64,000 nt of DNA from Algimonas arctica (GTDB lineage Bacteria > Pseudomonadota > Alphaproteobacteria > Caulobacterales > Maricaulaceae), in contig NZ_BMZH01000012.1 in NCBI RefSeq assembly GCF_014652695.1, forward strand, positions 23,636-87,635. Direction: 5' to 3'. The notes beneath the pieces are model-generated. The model was not told the DNA's origin. It ran no database searches and saw only the letters and a program-made list of their open reading frames with translations. A program made the position numbers and the translations under genes. The first letter of the stretch is position 1, and each line of letters starts with the position of its first letter. Positions 19,167 to 28,523 of the stretch are shown here, one piece after another.

Positions 19167-19196
19167 TTGACGAGATGGGGGCTAACACGATTTAGA
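19167..19196 (+). promoter_or_regulatory. Predicted sigma-70 promoter of rnpB
   Basis: TTGACG at 19167-19172 and TTTAGA at 19191-19196, separated by 18 nt. The predicted start falls within a few bases of the 5' side of the RNase P RNA P1 helix at 19201. Found by eye; spacing and position support it. Confidence 0.6.
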
Positions 19197-19200
19197 GCGC

Positions 19201-19588
19201 GTGTCAGAGGGCCGGGCGGCCGCGTCACTTTTTTTAGTGCCGAGGAAAGTCCGGGCTCCAATAAAGCAGGATGCCGGATAACGCCCGGCGAGGGTGACCT
19301 CAGGGACAGTGCCACAGAGAGAAGACTACCCGGCGCGCCCATTTATGGGTTGTTCGGGAAAAGCTGAAAGGGTGCGGTAAGAGCGCACCGGGCCGCGTGT
19401 AAACGGGGCCGTCACGGTAAACCCCATCCGGAGCAAGACCAAATAGGGACGGCGTATATCGGGCTTTGTCGATGTCGTCCGGGTCGGTTGCATGAGGTGT
19501 CGCGTAAGCGCCGCCCCAGATGAATGGCCGCCCCTGCGGACCTTAACGGGTGCGTAGGACAAAACCCGGCTTATAGGCCCTCTGACAC
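19201..19588 (+). ncRNA. rnpB: RNase P RNA (bacterial type A)
   Basis: The universally conserved blocks are present in order: GAGGAAAGTCCGGGCT near 19241, GACAGTGCCACAGAGA near 19308, GGTAAACCCCATCCGGAGCAA near 19417, AGATGAATGGCCGCC near 19517, and CCCGGCTTATAGGCCC near 19565. The ends pair as helix P1: GTGTCAGAGGGC (19201-19212) with GCCCTCTGACAC (19577-19588). The RNA is the catalytic subunit that matures tRNA 5' ends. Its place directly upstream of mraZ is a gene order known in alphaproteobacteria. Exact ends may differ by a few bases. Confidence 0.96.
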
Positions 19589-19703
19589 TTTTACCCCCAA
19601 TCAGGACGTTGAATCCGTTATAGAACTCAATCTTATCCACAGGACTCACAGACTGTTAAGGGTTTGGAGATTATACCTAACAAAACCTCTATGCGGCATT
19701 GAT

Positions 19704-19738
19704 GACCATGATTTCCCACGATATCCCATGGAATGCCA
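19704..19738 (-). promoter_or_regulatory. MraZ box array upstream of mraZ
   Basis: Read on the minus strand: TGGCA-N5-TGGGA-N5-TGGGA-N5-TGGTC, four repeats in strict 10-bp phase (plus-strand TGCCA 19734-19738, TCCCA 19724-19728, TCCCA 19714-19718, GACCA 19704-19708). The middle two are perfect TGGGA boxes. MraZ is known to bind direct TGGGN repeats with 5-nt spacers upstream of its own gene. The array ends 46 nt before the mraZ ATG. Confidence 0.7.
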
Positions 19739-19770
19739 CGACTCGCCTCATCCCTGACCGGCGAGTCGTG
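19737..19770 (+). promoter_or_regulatory. Leader hairpin of mraZ
   Basis: A perfect 11-bp stem (CACGACTCGCC at 19737-19747, GGCGAGTCGTG at 19760-19770) with a 12-nt loop, between the MraZ boxes and the mraZ start codon at 19785. It lies within the probable 5' UTR and stops just before the GGGG ribosome-binding stretch. It has no T-tract, so it is not a standard terminator. It could be an mRNA stabiliser, a protein-binding leader, or a DNA-level palindrome. Confidence 0.55.
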
Positions 19771-19784
19771 CGCGGGGTAGTCTC

Positions 19785-20240
19785 ATGTTCCTGTCGACAT
19801 CGACAAATACGATTGACGCGAAGGGCCGGACATCTGTTCCGTCGGCTTTTCGTGACACGGTCGGGGACGATGCGGCCATCTTCGTTTGGCCCAGTATGCG
19901 CGGCGAGTTTCTTGAAGGTGGGGGTAAGGCGTTAATGGAGTCTATTCAGTGCGAAATTTTCGACCGTGTGTCTGATGGCTCGCTCTCCCCTGAACAGGCC
20001 GAAGCCCAGCAAGTTATGTTGCTCGGTGAAGCGCGCCGACTTGGTTATGACAAGACGGGACGCTTCGTTTTGCCAGAGGCTTTTCGGGACCATGCCGCTC
20101 TGACCGACGCGGCGACCTTCGTGGGACTAGGAAATCGCTTTCAGATTTGGAATCCGGCTGCGCATGAAAATCGCAAAGCGGAAATGCGCGAGCGGGTTAA
20201 AAACACCCCTCTCGTTATGGGCATTGTTCGTCCATCATGA
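19785..20240 (+). CDS. mraZ: Transcriptional regulator MraZ
   Basis: 151 residues with two AbrB-like SpoVT halves: the first begins MFLSTSTNTIDAKGRTSVPSAFR and the second contains LGYDKTGRFVLPEAFRDHA, each with the DxxGRxxxP-type motif. MraZ forms ring-shaped oligomers and represses the dcw operon through TGGGN repeats, which are visible just upstream. First gene of the cluster; its stop overlaps the rsmH start by 4 nt. Confidence 0.95.
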   Translation: MFLSTSTNTIDAKGRTSVPSAFRDTVGDDAAIFVWPSMRGEFLEGGGKALMESIQCEIFDRVSDGSLSPEQAEAQQVMLLGEARRLGYDKTGRFVLPEAFRDHAALTDAATFVGLGNRFQIWNPAAHENRKAEMRERVKNTPLVMGIVRPS

Positions 20241-21229
20241 GTGATCGCCCCCATATCCCCGTTATGCTGGCGGAAGTGCTGGCCGCAGCAAAGGTCACGG
20301 ATGGCGACGTGGTTGTCGACGCGACGTTCGGCAATGGCGGCTATAGTGAAGCGTTGCTCAACAGCGCGGATTGTTCCGTGATTGGGCTTGATCGTGATCC
20401 CAGCGTGCAGCCCCGTGCGACGCAACTGTCAGACGCGTATCCGGGGCGGTTTCAATTGGTGGAAACACCCTTCTCAGAGATGGATCAACATGGTCTGCCG
20501 ATGGCAGATGTTGTTGTGTTTGATATTGGCGTGTCATCGATGCAGATTGATCAGGCCGAGCGCGGCTTTTCGTTTCAAAAAGATGGTCCGCTCGACATGC
20601 GGATGAGCCGCTCTGGCCCAACGGCGCGCGACGCTGTGATGACGCTGCATGAGGACGAGCTTTCGACATTGTTTAAGTTTTACGGCGAAGAACGCCATTC
20701 GCGCCGTGCGGCGCAGCGCATTGTCGAAGCGCGGGGCGAAGACGACATCAATACGACAGGGCAGTTGGCGACCATTATCGAAAACGCCATCGGTCGCAGT
20801 GGAAAAATCCACCCGGCAACGCGGATATTTCAAGCGCTTCGCATCTATATCAATGATGAACTCGGCGAGCTCTATCGTGGACTTTGTGCGGCAGAACGGC
20901 TCCTAAAACCGGGTGGCCGTCTGGTCGTTGTGACCTTTCATTCGCTCGAAGATCGCATTGCCAAACAATTCCTTCGGGACCGGGCAGGCGAAGTCGAGGG
21001 CGGATCACGCTATGCGCCGGCTGTCGTGAAAACCGGACCTGACGCCAGTTTTACTCTGCCGCGGCGATCAGTTGTAAAGCCGACTAAATCAGAAGAATCA
21101 GAAAATCCGCGCTCCCGATCAGCGAAATTACGGGTCGCCGTTCGAACGAACGCGGCGGCGCAAGTCCCGGAGCCAACGGCGTGGCACCCGGCCAAGCTCG
21201 TATTACCAACGCTGGAGCGTCTCACGTGA
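20237..21229 (+). CDS. rsmH: 16S rRNA (cytosine(1402)-N(4))-methyltransferase
   Basis: 330 residues. Starts with HIPVMLAEVL and a SAM site in DATFGNGGYSEALL, both typical of RsmH (MraW). FDIGVSSMQIDQAERGFSF and VTFHSLEDRIAKQFL are further family signatures. It methylates C1402 of 16S rRNA at the decoding centre. Start codon overlaps the mraZ stop, and its TGA overlaps a GTG start of ftsL. Confidence 0.97.
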   Translation: MSDRPHIPVMLAEVLAAAKVTDGDVVVDATFGNGGYSEALLNSADCSVIGLDRDPSVQPRATQLSDAYPGRFQLVETPFSEMDQHGLPMADVVVFDIGVSSMQIDQAERGFSFQKDGPLDMRMSRSGPTARDAVMTLHEDELSTLFKFYGEERHSRRAAQRIVEARGEDDINTTGQLATIIENAIGRSGKIHPATRIFQALRIYINDELGELYRGLCAAERLLKPGGRLVVVTFHSLEDRIAKQFLRDRAGEVEGGSRYAPAVVKTGPDASFTLPRRSVVKPTKSEESENPRSRSAKLRVAVRTNAAAQVPEPTAWHPAKLVLPTLERLT

Positions 21230-21546
21230 GCGGCGCGCCTTATGTCTACACCCCGGTCGAGCGCACGTCGCGCCGCCTCGGTCTGTTTTTATTGATCGTG
21301 TTGGGGCTGGGCCTGACCATGATGTTATTCTTCGTGAAAACGCGGGCGCAGGATGCGCGAGATGAAGTCTCGCGTCTCGAAGCGCAGATTGAAGAGCATG
21401 AATTAGCGATTTCGGTGCTGTCGGCAGAGGCCGCGGTCTTGTCCAATTCAGAACGTCTGCGTCAACTGTCCCGGGATCGACTTGCGCTTGCGCCTGTCAC
21501 AACGGACACGACAGCAACACTGACCGAGTTGGAGGAGACGCCATGA
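21226..21546 (+). CDS. ftsL: Cell division protein FtsL
   Basis: A GTG at 21226, in a GTGA overlap with the rsmH stop, gives 106 residues; the upstream ATG at 21181 would lie inside rsmH and is less likely. Short cytoplasmic N-terminus, one transmembrane segment (about residues 17-38, LGLFLLIVLGLGLTMMLFFV), then a leucine-rich coiled coil (about 45-85). This is the FtsL layout, and the position between rsmH and ftsI is diagnostic. FtsL joins FtsB and FtsQ to activate FtsWI at the septum. Sequence conservation in the family is low, so the call leans on topology and synteny. Confidence 0.85.
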   Translation: MSGAPYVYTPVERTSRRLGLFLLIVLGLGLTMMLFFVKTRAQDARDEVSRLEAQIEEHELAISVLSAEAAVLSNSERLRQLSRDRLALAPVTTDTTATLTELEETP

Positions 21547-23207
21547 GCCTGTCCCCCTTCGCGAAAACGAAATCTGTTGCGCTGGCCGATATTAATCACG
21601 CCGCTGTCTCTGAAGGGCGTATTCGCATTCGGATTAGTTTGGTTTTGTTTCTGACGATGATCGCCATTGTTTTGGTGCGTTTGGCGGAAGTGTCCTTGCT
21701 ATCGCCGGATGGGCATTTGCGTCTTGCCCCCGATGAGGTCATCCAGCATCGCGCCGATATCACCGACCGCAATGGCTTGCTGCTCGCGACCACGCTGTCG
21801 AGCTATTCTCTTTATGCTGAGCCGTCGCGGATTTGGAATCCAGATGAGACGGCAGACGCCCTGGTCGCGCTCCGTCCCGGATTGGACGTTGCCGAGGTCG
21901 CTGAACAATTGGCCTCGGATCGCGCATTTGTCTGGGTTGATCGCGGGCTGTCCCCGAAAGAACGTCAAGCCGTGTTCGAGTTGGGCCATCCGGGTCTAGG
22001 GTTTCGGCGCGAAGCCAAACGCGCCTATCCGAATGCGCCCTTAGGGGCACATTTGATTGGCTGGACCAATATTGATTTGATCGGAGCCGCCGGAGTTGAG
22101 CGGTCATTTGACGAGCGTTTGACGGCGGAAAATGCGCCGGAGTTAGCGGTGGCTATGGATGGGCGCGCCCAATTCGCGATTGCCGAAGAACTAAAAGCCA
22201 GCGTTGAGCATTTTTCTGCGCTCTCTGCGGCTGCAGTTTTGCTCGACATTCAAAGCGGCGAAATCATTTCCATGGTGTCTGTCCCTGACTTCAATCCCAA
22301 TAAATATGGCGCAGAATCGCCTGAAAGTCGTAAAAATCATGCCGCAATGTCGACCTATGACTTGGGTTCAGTGTTTAAACCGCTGACGATGGCGATGGCA
22401 TTGGAGGATGGATTGACGACACGCGATGAAATGTTTGATGTGCACAAACCCTATAAGGTTTTGAACAAATTTATCCGGGATGACCATCCGGCGACGGAGG
22501 CGCTGAGCCTCGATTATGTGCTCGCAGAATCGTCTAATCGCGGCACAGCCATGTTGGCGCAGCGGATTGGCAAAGAGCGTCAGCAACATTATTTACGTGA
22601 ACTCGGTTTGATGGGGCGTGTGCCTTACGAATTATCTGAGAGCGCCTATCCGCAAATTCAGGAATTTTGGGGCGAAATGGCGACTGTGACTGTGTCTTAT
22701 GGGCATGGGATTTCCGTCACCCCGCTCGCGCTTGCGACGGCGACGGGGGCCTTACTGAATGACGGCGTTTACGTTGTTCCAACCGTCTTGAAGCGCGATG
22801 CGACACGCCCCCCCGAGACGCACCGCGTATTCTCGTCGCAGGTCTCCCAAGATTTAGCTGACATGATGCGTCTGACAGTTGTCGAAGGCACTGGTAAAAA
22901 AGCTAATATTCCGGGTTTCGGCGTGATGGGCAAAACGGGCACAGCGGAGAAACCCTCCCATGGCGGGTATGACCGGAATCGCCTGGTTTCATCCTTTATC
23001 GCCGCGTTTCCACATTCTGCCCCACGTTATGTTTTAATCGTGACTCTCGACGAACCCAAGGGGTTGCCAGAGACCTACAACTACGCGACGGCGGGCTGGA
23101 ACGCAGCACCGACGGCGGGCGCTATCATCGAACGGATTGGACCTATGCTTCCAGGTGCGCGCGACCTGCCGAAAACGGCCGCAATCCCGAAGGAGGCGCT
23201 ACGATGA
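21543..23207 (+). CDS. ftsI: Peptidoglycan D,D-transpeptidase FtsI (PBP3)
   Basis: 554 residues. One N-terminal transmembrane helix (about 30-50), a pedestal domain, and a class B transpeptidase domain with the SxxK motif at Ser276 (GSVFK), an SxN motif in ESSNRGT and KTGT at Lys464. It crosslinks septal peptidoglycan in the periplasm as partner of FtsW, encoded 5 kb downstream in the same operon. Four-nt overlaps with ftsL and murE. Confidence 0.96.
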   Translation: MSLSPFAKTKSVALADINHAAVSEGRIRIRISLVLFLTMIAIVLVRLAEVSLLSPDGHLRLAPDEVIQHRADITDRNGLLLATTLSSYSLYAEPSRIWNPDETADALVALRPGLDVAEVAEQLASDRAFVWVDRGLSPKERQAVFELGHPGLGFRREAKRAYPNAPLGAHLIGWTNIDLIGAAGVERSFDERLTAENAPELAVAMDGRAQFAIAEELKASVEHFSALSAAAVLLDIQSGEIISMVSVPDFNPNKYGAESPESRKNHAAMSTYDLGSVFKPLTMAMALEDGLTTRDEMFDVHKPYKVLNKFIRDDHPATEALSLDYVLAESSNRGTAMLAQRIGKERQQHYLRELGLMGRVPYELSESAYPQIQEFWGEMATVTVSYGHGISVTPLALATATGALLNDGVYVVPTVLKRDATRPPETHRVFSSQVSQDLADMMRLTVVEGTGKKANIPGFGVMGKTGTAEKPSHGGYDRNRLVSSFIAAFPHSAPRYVLIVTLDEPKGLPETYNYATAGWNAAPTAGAIIERIGPMLPGARDLPKTAAIPKEALR

Positions 23208-24625
23208 TGAGTCTAACCCTCAAAGATTTAGGCCTAAAATCCGACGCTGTCGTGACGGGTCTGTCTTGTGATTCACGGCATGTTGAGCCGGGTCATGTTT
23301 TTGCGGCGCTACCGGGCACGGCTTTGGATGGACGGGATTTTATTCCACAGGCCATCAATAATGGCGCAATTGCAATTCTGAGCACACGAGACGCCGATAC
23401 GCATGGCGTGCCTTTGTTGGCGTCGGATGAACCGCGCTTGGATTATGCGCGCCTCGCCAAACGGCTTTACCCCAATCAACCCGCAACGGTTATCGCGGTG
23501 ACAGGAACCAACGGCAAAAGCTCGACCGTCGAATTTTTACGTCAAATTTGGCAATCCGCAGGCCACGCAGCGGCGTGTTTTGGTACGTTGGGTGTTCGTA
23601 GTCCGAGCGGTCTTCTGTCAATGAGCCATACGACCCCAGACGCGCTCGCCTTGCATAAGACGCTGAACGACCTTCACGCTCAAGGCGTGACTCACGCGGC
23701 GATGGAAGCCTCGTCCCATGGACTTGATCAGCGTCGGATGGACGAAGTCGCGCTGAGCGCAGCGGGGTTTACCAATTTGACGCAAGACCATTACGATTAT
23801 CACGAAACCCCAGAGGCTTATTTCGATGCGAAGGCCCGCTTATTTACGGACCTCCTGCCCGGACGCAGCCCAGTCGTGATCATGGTTGATGATCAAGCCG
23901 GACGCGACTTGTTCGCAACCTGTGAAACGGCGGGTTTTTATGGCCGATCTATCGGCTGGGCCGGGCGCGATATTCGCATTGCTGAAATTATGCCCCGCGC
24001 CGCATCCCAGACCGTAACACTGGTCATTGATGGCGAACGGGCTGTGGTTGAGCTTCCGTTGGCGGCTGAATTTCAGGCCTTGAACGCGGTCACCGCGCTC
24101 GGGCTGGCCCTGAGCACAGGCGTTCCGAAAGATGTTGCGCTCAAGGCGATGGAAAAATTATATGGCGTGGCCGGGCGTTTGGAAATGGCGGGTCGTAAAG
24201 CCAATGGGGCGCCAGTCTTTATCGACTTTGCGCATACAGAAGACGGGCTCAGCAAACTGCTTCGATCCGTTCGCCCGCATGTCGAAGGCAAACTTCGCAT
24301 CGTCTTCGGCTGCGGCGGTGATCGGGACCCGGATAAACGAGCAAAAATGGGGGCCGTTGCGGCACGCCATGCTGACGACGTTATTGTCACAGACGATAAT
24401 CCGCGCAGCGAAGTCCCGGACATGATCCGGGCCGCGGTGATGCAAGGGTGCCCCGACGCCACTGAAATTGGCGACCGTCGCGCTGCGATTGCCGAAGGCA
24501 TTGCTCGACTCGACGCAGGTGATTGCCTCGTGGTCGCGGGTAAGGGCCACGAACAAGGACAGATTGTCGGCGACACGGTCATCCCGTTTAATGACGTGAC
24601 TGTCGTGCAAGAGTTACTCGCATGA
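23204..24625 (+). CDS. murE: UDP-MurNAc-L-Ala-D-Glu:meso-diaminopimelate ligase
   Basis: 473 residues with the Mur ligase ATP loop VTGTNGKSSTVEF. DNPR at 398-401 is the motif that selects meso-diaminopimelate rather than lysine, so the peptidoglycan is of the A1-gamma DAP type. Adds the third amino acid to the stem peptide in the cytoplasm. Two tandem ATGs at the start. Overlaps ftsI and murF by 4 nt each. Confidence 0.97.
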   Translation: MMSLTLKDLGLKSDAVVTGLSCDSRHVEPGHVFAALPGTALDGRDFIPQAINNGAIAILSTRDADTHGVPLLASDEPRLDYARLAKRLYPNQPATVIAVTGTNGKSSTVEFLRQIWQSAGHAAACFGTLGVRSPSGLLSMSHTTPDALALHKTLNDLHAQGVTHAAMEASSHGLDQRRMDEVALSAAGFTNLTQDHYDYHETPEAYFDAKARLFTDLLPGRSPVVIMVDDQAGRDLFATCETAGFYGRSIGWAGRDIRIAEIMPRAASQTVTLVIDGERAVVELPLAAEFQALNAVTALGLALSTGVPKDVALKAMEKLYGVAGRLEMAGRKANGAPVFIDFAHTEDGLSKLLRSVRPHVEGKLRIVFGCGGDRDPDKRAKMGAVAARHADDVIVTDDNPRSEVPDMIRAAVMQGCPDATEIGDRRAAIAEGIARLDAGDCLVVAGKGHEQGQIVGDTVIPFNDVTVVQELLA

Positions 24626-25974
24626 GTATTCTTTGGTCATCCAAAGAGATTGCCGTCGCAACGGGCGGAACCGAAACTGCGGCATTCGGTGTCACAGGTT
24701 TGTCGATTGATACGCGCACATTGCAAGCGGGCGACTTGTTCGTGCCGTTGATAGATACGCGCGATGGGCATGATTTTATTGATGCGGCAATGACAGCAGG
24801 CGCAACGGGGACTTTGACTGAAAAAGACGGGTTTTCAAGGGCCGTGAAAGTCGCTGACACCAAGGTGGCACTCCAAGCCTTAGGACAGGCGGGACGCGAC
24901 AGAAGTTCAGCCAAGCGCATCGCGGTGACAGGGTCCGTGGGTAAGACCAGCGTCAAGGACGCGCTCGCGGTTATGCTCGCAACATATGGCGCCACCCATA
25001 AATCCCAACGCTCATTCAATAACCATCTCGGCGTACCGATCACACTGGCAACGCTGCCGCCAGAAGCCGAGTTTGCGGTTTTTGAAACTGGGATGAACCA
25101 TACGGGCGAGTTGACCGATCTGTCCAAACAGGTCGCACCGCATATTGCGCTCATCACAACGGTTGCAGGCGCGCATCAGGCAAATTTCGAGAGTCTCGAA
25201 GCGATCGCTGACGCAAAGGCTGAAATCCGTCACGGTCTCATGCCTGACGGCGTGCTGATCCTGAATGCGGATAATGATTACACGCCGCGCATACGCGCGC
25301 AGGCAGCCGGACTGAACATTCTTACGTTTGGGGTGGCTGAAGGGTCCGACGTCGCGATTGTGGCGTCTAACCATCACGCGCAGGGCGGTAATGTTCGCCT
25401 TCGCGTCGAAGGCCAACAAATCGACGTAACGTTGCAAGTGGCGGGACGTCACTGGGACCATAATGCAGCGGCTTGTATCGCCGTCGCCCATGCGCTGGGG
25501 CTGGATCTGCGTAAAGCCGCGCGGGCCTTACGCAATGTGACAGCGAGTGACGGTCGCGGAGATGTGACGCAGGTCGAGATTGCGGGTCAATCAGTGACGC
25601 TAATCGACGAAAGCTATAACGCCAACCCAACGTCCATGCGCGCTGCGATTTCTGCAGCGTCTTTAGTGGCCGGACGTAAGGTCGCCATTCTGGGCGATAT
25701 GTATGAACTTGGGCCGGATGAATTGGAACAACATGCCGCGCTCGCAGGTCCATTAGTGGACGCGGGTTTTGCCCGGGTTCTGATGATTGGTGAATGTATG
25801 CGAGCGCTGCGTGGGGCGCTGCCACAGGGTTTGCGCGCGATTCAAGCCGATACAATCGATATGATCGACGCGGCTTTAGACGACGAGATTCAGGCAGGCG
25901 ATGTCCTGCTGATCAAAGGGTCAAATGCGACCGGGCTGGGGCGGCTCGCGAAGCGGCTGAAAGGGGAGGGCTAA
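24622..25974 (+). CDS. murF: UDP-MurNAc-tripeptide:D-alanyl-D-alanine ligase
   Basis: 450 residues. Mur ligase with ATP loop VTGSVGKTSVKDAL, the FETGMNHTGEL segment and SYNANPTSM, all characteristic of MurF. It joins the D-Ala-D-Ala made by Ddl (same operon) to the UDP-MurNAc-tripeptide. ATGA overlap with murE; 3 nt precede mraY. Confidence 0.97.
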   Translation: MSILWSSKEIAVATGGTETAAFGVTGLSIDTRTLQAGDLFVPLIDTRDGHDFIDAAMTAGATGTLTEKDGFSRAVKVADTKVALQALGQAGRDRSSAKRIAVTGSVGKTSVKDALAVMLATYGATHKSQRSFNNHLGVPITLATLPPEAEFAVFETGMNHTGELTDLSKQVAPHIALITTVAGAHQANFESLEAIADAKAEIRHGLMPDGVLILNADNDYTPRIRAQAAGLNILTFGVAEGSDVAIVASNHHAQGGNVRLRVEGQQIDVTLQVAGRHWDHNAAACIAVAHALGLDLRKAARALRNVTASDGRGDVTQVEIAGQSVTLIDESYNANPTSMRAAISAASLVAGRKVAILGDMYELGPDELEQHAALAGPLVDAGFARVLMIGECMRALRGALPQGLRAIQADTIDMIDAALDDEIQAGDVLLIKGSNATGLGRLAKRLKGEG

Positions 25975-25977
25975 CAT

Positions 25978-27072
25978 ATGCTCTATGAATGGCTCGCGCC
26001 GTTGAGCGAAGATTATCAGGTCTTCAACCTATTGAATTACATCACATTTCGTGTTGGCGGGGCGCTGATGACAGCGATGATTGTCGCCTTTATTTTGGGC
26101 CCGCGCATGATCGATTGGTTGCGCGCCAAACAAGGTAAGGGCCAACCCATCCGTGAGGACGGCCCGCAAAGCCATATCATCGCCAAGGCTGGAACACCGA
26201 CCATGGGCGGTCTGATGATCCTACTGCCTGTTGTGATCTCGACCTTGCTCTGGGGCGATCTGAAAAGCCCATTTCTGTGGACCGTGTTTTTCGTCACGGT
26301 CAGCTTTGGCGCAATTGGGTTTTACGATGATTTCTTGAAAGTGAGCCGTCAGAGCCACCGCGGTTTCTCAGGTAAAATCCGTCTGGTCTTAGAAGTCGCG
26401 ATTGCGGCGATTGCTGTCTGGCTATTGTCAGGCGCGATGCCGGCTGAAGGTGGGTTCGACACCGGGTTAGCTATTCCATTTTTCAAAGATTTTTGGATCA
26501 ATTTGGGCGTCTTTTTCATCCCGTTTGGCTGCCTTGTTATTGTGGGGAGCGCCAATGCCGTCAACCTGACCGACGGGTTGGACGGATTGGCAATCGTGCC
26601 AGTCATGATTGCGGCGATGGCCTTGGCTTTCATTGCCTATCTCGTTGGGAACGCTATTTTCTCAAACTATCTCGGCGTTCCAAATGTGCCAGGAAGTGCG
26701 GAAATTACGATTTTCTTGGGCGCCATCATCGGCGCGTCACTCGGCTTTCTCTGGTTTAATGCGCCACCGGCCATGATTTTCATGGGCGATACGGGCAGCT
26801 TGGCTTTGGGCGGCGCGCTCGGCACGACGGCCGTCGCCATTAAACACGAGGTCGTTCTGGCGATCATTGGCGGTCTGTTTGTGCTCGAAGCCGTCTCAGT
26901 GATCGTTCAAGTCGCGTCGTTCAAGCTCACCGGCAAACGCGTGTTCCGTATGGCCCCGATCCATCACCATTTTGAACAAAAGGGATGGGCAGAGCCGACG
27001 ATTGTCATCCGTTTCTGGATCATTGCGATCATTCTGGCCCTCATCGGTCTATCTACGTTGAAGTTGCGATGA
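25978..27072 (+). CDS. mraY: Phospho-N-acetylmuramoyl-pentapeptide transferase
   Basis: 364 residues with about ten membrane segments. Catalytic motifs [17 protein letters not shown] and [12 protein letters not shown], and the histidine-rich loop MAPIHHHFE, are all intact. It makes lipid I by moving phospho-MurNAc-pentapeptide to undecaprenyl phosphate at the inner membrane. The stop overlaps the murD ATG. Confidence 0.98.
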   Translation: MLYEWLAPLSEDYQVFNLLNYITFRVGGALMTAMIVAFILGPRMIDWLRAKQGKGQPIREDGPQSHIIAKAGTPTMGGLMILLPVVISTLLWGDLKSPFLWTVFFVTVSFGAIGFYDDFLKVSRQSHRGFSGKIRLVLEVAIAAIAVWLLSGAMPAEGGFDTGLAIPFFKDFWINLGVFFIPFGCLVIVGSANAVNLTDGLDGLAIVPVMIAAMALAFIAYLVGNAIFSNYLGVPNVPGSAEITIFLGAIIGASLGFLWFNAPPAMIFMGDTGSLALGGALGTTAVAIKHEVVLAIIGGLFVLEAVSVIVQVASFKLTGKRVFRMAPIHHHFEQKGWAEPTIVIRFWIIAIILALIGLSTLKLR

Positions 27073-28523
27073 TCAAAGCCACCACATTTAAAGGACGGCG
27101 TGTTGCCGTATTCGGCCTCGGCCGAACTGGCGTGTCTGCTGCGCTATCGCTGCAAGCGGGCGGGGCTGACGTCTGGGCGTGGGATGACCGCGAGGATGCG
27201 CGCAATGACGCGAAGGCGGATGGGGTCTCGATCCACGATCTGACGAATATTGACTGGTCGACAGTGGATGAATTCGTACTCTCGCCGGGTGTGCCGCACT
27301 CTCTCCCTAAACCGCATTGGACAGCGCTCGCGGCCATCGCCGCCAGTGTGCCGATCATTTGCGATATAGAAATTATGGCGCGCGAAATTAACGCGCGCCC
27401 AGTCGGTGACCGGCCAAAAGTCATTGCCATCACCGGGACGAATGGGAAATCAACAACAACGGCATTGATCGGTCATATTCTTAAAGCCTTGGGTAAAGAC
27501 GCACAGATTGGTGGCAATATTGGGCGCGGCGTTTTGGATCTCGATCGCATGCATGCCGGAACGCATTATGTGATTGAGCTGTCATCTTACCAACTGGAGC
27601 GCACACAAAGTTTGCGTGCCAATGCGGCGGTTTTTCTGAACCTTAGTCCCGACCATCTTGATCGTCACGGCACAATGGAAGCCTACGGTGAAGCCAAGCA
27701 GGTTATCTTCAATAACCAAACATCGGATGATACCGTCGTCATTGGTGTGGATGATGCATACGGCAAAGCTCTGACGACGGACTTGAAAGCGCGCAATGGG
27801 CGTCGGATTGTCCCGATTTCTGCGCAACGCGCGCTTGGTCATGGCGTCTGCGCTTTGGGTGGACAGCTGGTGGACCGGACGGGCCGGAATGGCCGGGTTG
27901 TCTGTGACCTAACACAGGCGAAAGCACTGGAAGGTGCACATAATGCTCAGAATGCCGCCGCCGCCTATTCGGCAGTCTCCAGCCTCGGCATTGAAGCGCG
28001 GTTTATCGGTGAAGCTATTCTGAGCTTCCCCGGACTTGCGCACCGGATGGAAACCATCGGGTCTATTGGGCCCGTTCGTTTCGTCAATGATAGCAAAGCC
28101 ACCAATGCCGAAGCGGTGCGTCAGGCCTTGGGCAGTTATGAAAATATTTTCTGGATCGCGGGTGGCGTGGCCAAAGACGGTGGGATCGAGCCGTTGATGG
28201 ATTTAAAAGATCGTATTCGCAAAGCTTACTTAATCGGTGAAGCCGCCCATGATTTTGCGGCAACGCTGGATATTGTCTCGGTTGAAAACAAGGTTTCGGG
28301 CGCGCTTAAGATGGCGCTGCTTTGCGCGACTCATGATGCGTTGGCATCGGGCATTAAAAATCCCATTGTGCTGCTCTCACCTGCCTGCGCCAGTTTTGAC
28401 CAGTTCAAGAATTTCGAGGTTCGCGGAGATGTCTTCCGGGATGAAGTCAATCAGCTCATTGATATGTTCGCCTCCGCGGCCGCTAAGAATAACGCCCCTC
28501 GACACACAGGGTCGGTCGCATGA
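27069..28523 (+). CDS. murD: UDP-MurNAc-L-alanine:D-glutamate ligase
   Basis: The ATG at 27069 overlaps the mraY TGA and gives 484 residues; a longer in-frame start at 26985 lies inside mraY and is rejected. An N-terminal Rossmann-like region ([12 protein letters not shown]) is followed by the ATP loop [14 protein letters not shown] and the conserved [13 protein letters not shown] segment near 335-350. Adds D-Glu to UDP-MurNAc-L-Ala. Overlaps ftsW by 4 nt. Confidence 0.97.
   Translation: MIKATTFKGRRVAVFGLGRTGVSAALSLQAGGADVWAWDDREDARNDAKADGVSIHDLTNIDWSTVDEFVLSPGVPHSLPKPHWTALAAIAASVPIICDIEIMAREINARPVGDRPKVIAITGTNGKSTTTALIGHILKALGKDAQIGGNIGRGVLDLDRMHAGTHYVIELSSYQLERTQSLRANAAVFLNLSPDHLDRHGTMEAYGEAKQVIFNNQTSDDTVVIGVDDAYGKALTTDLKARNGRRIVPISAQRALGHGVCALGGQLVDRTGRNGRVVCDLTQAKALEGAHNAQNAAAAYSAVSSLGIEARFIGEAILSFPGLAHRMETIGSIGPVRFVNDSKATNAEAVRQALGSYENIFWIAGGVAKDGGIEPLMDLKDRIRKAYLIGEAAHDFAATLDIVSVENKVSGALKMALLCATHDALASGIKNPIVLLSPACASFDQFKNFEVRGDVFRDEVNQLIDMFASAAAKNNAPRHTGSVA

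Noticed and set aside
19109..19342. N-terminal extension of the amidohydrolase frame
   Set aside because: It runs into rnpB, has no ribosome site, and the lipoprotein start at 19108 has both a good ribosome site and a signal peptide.
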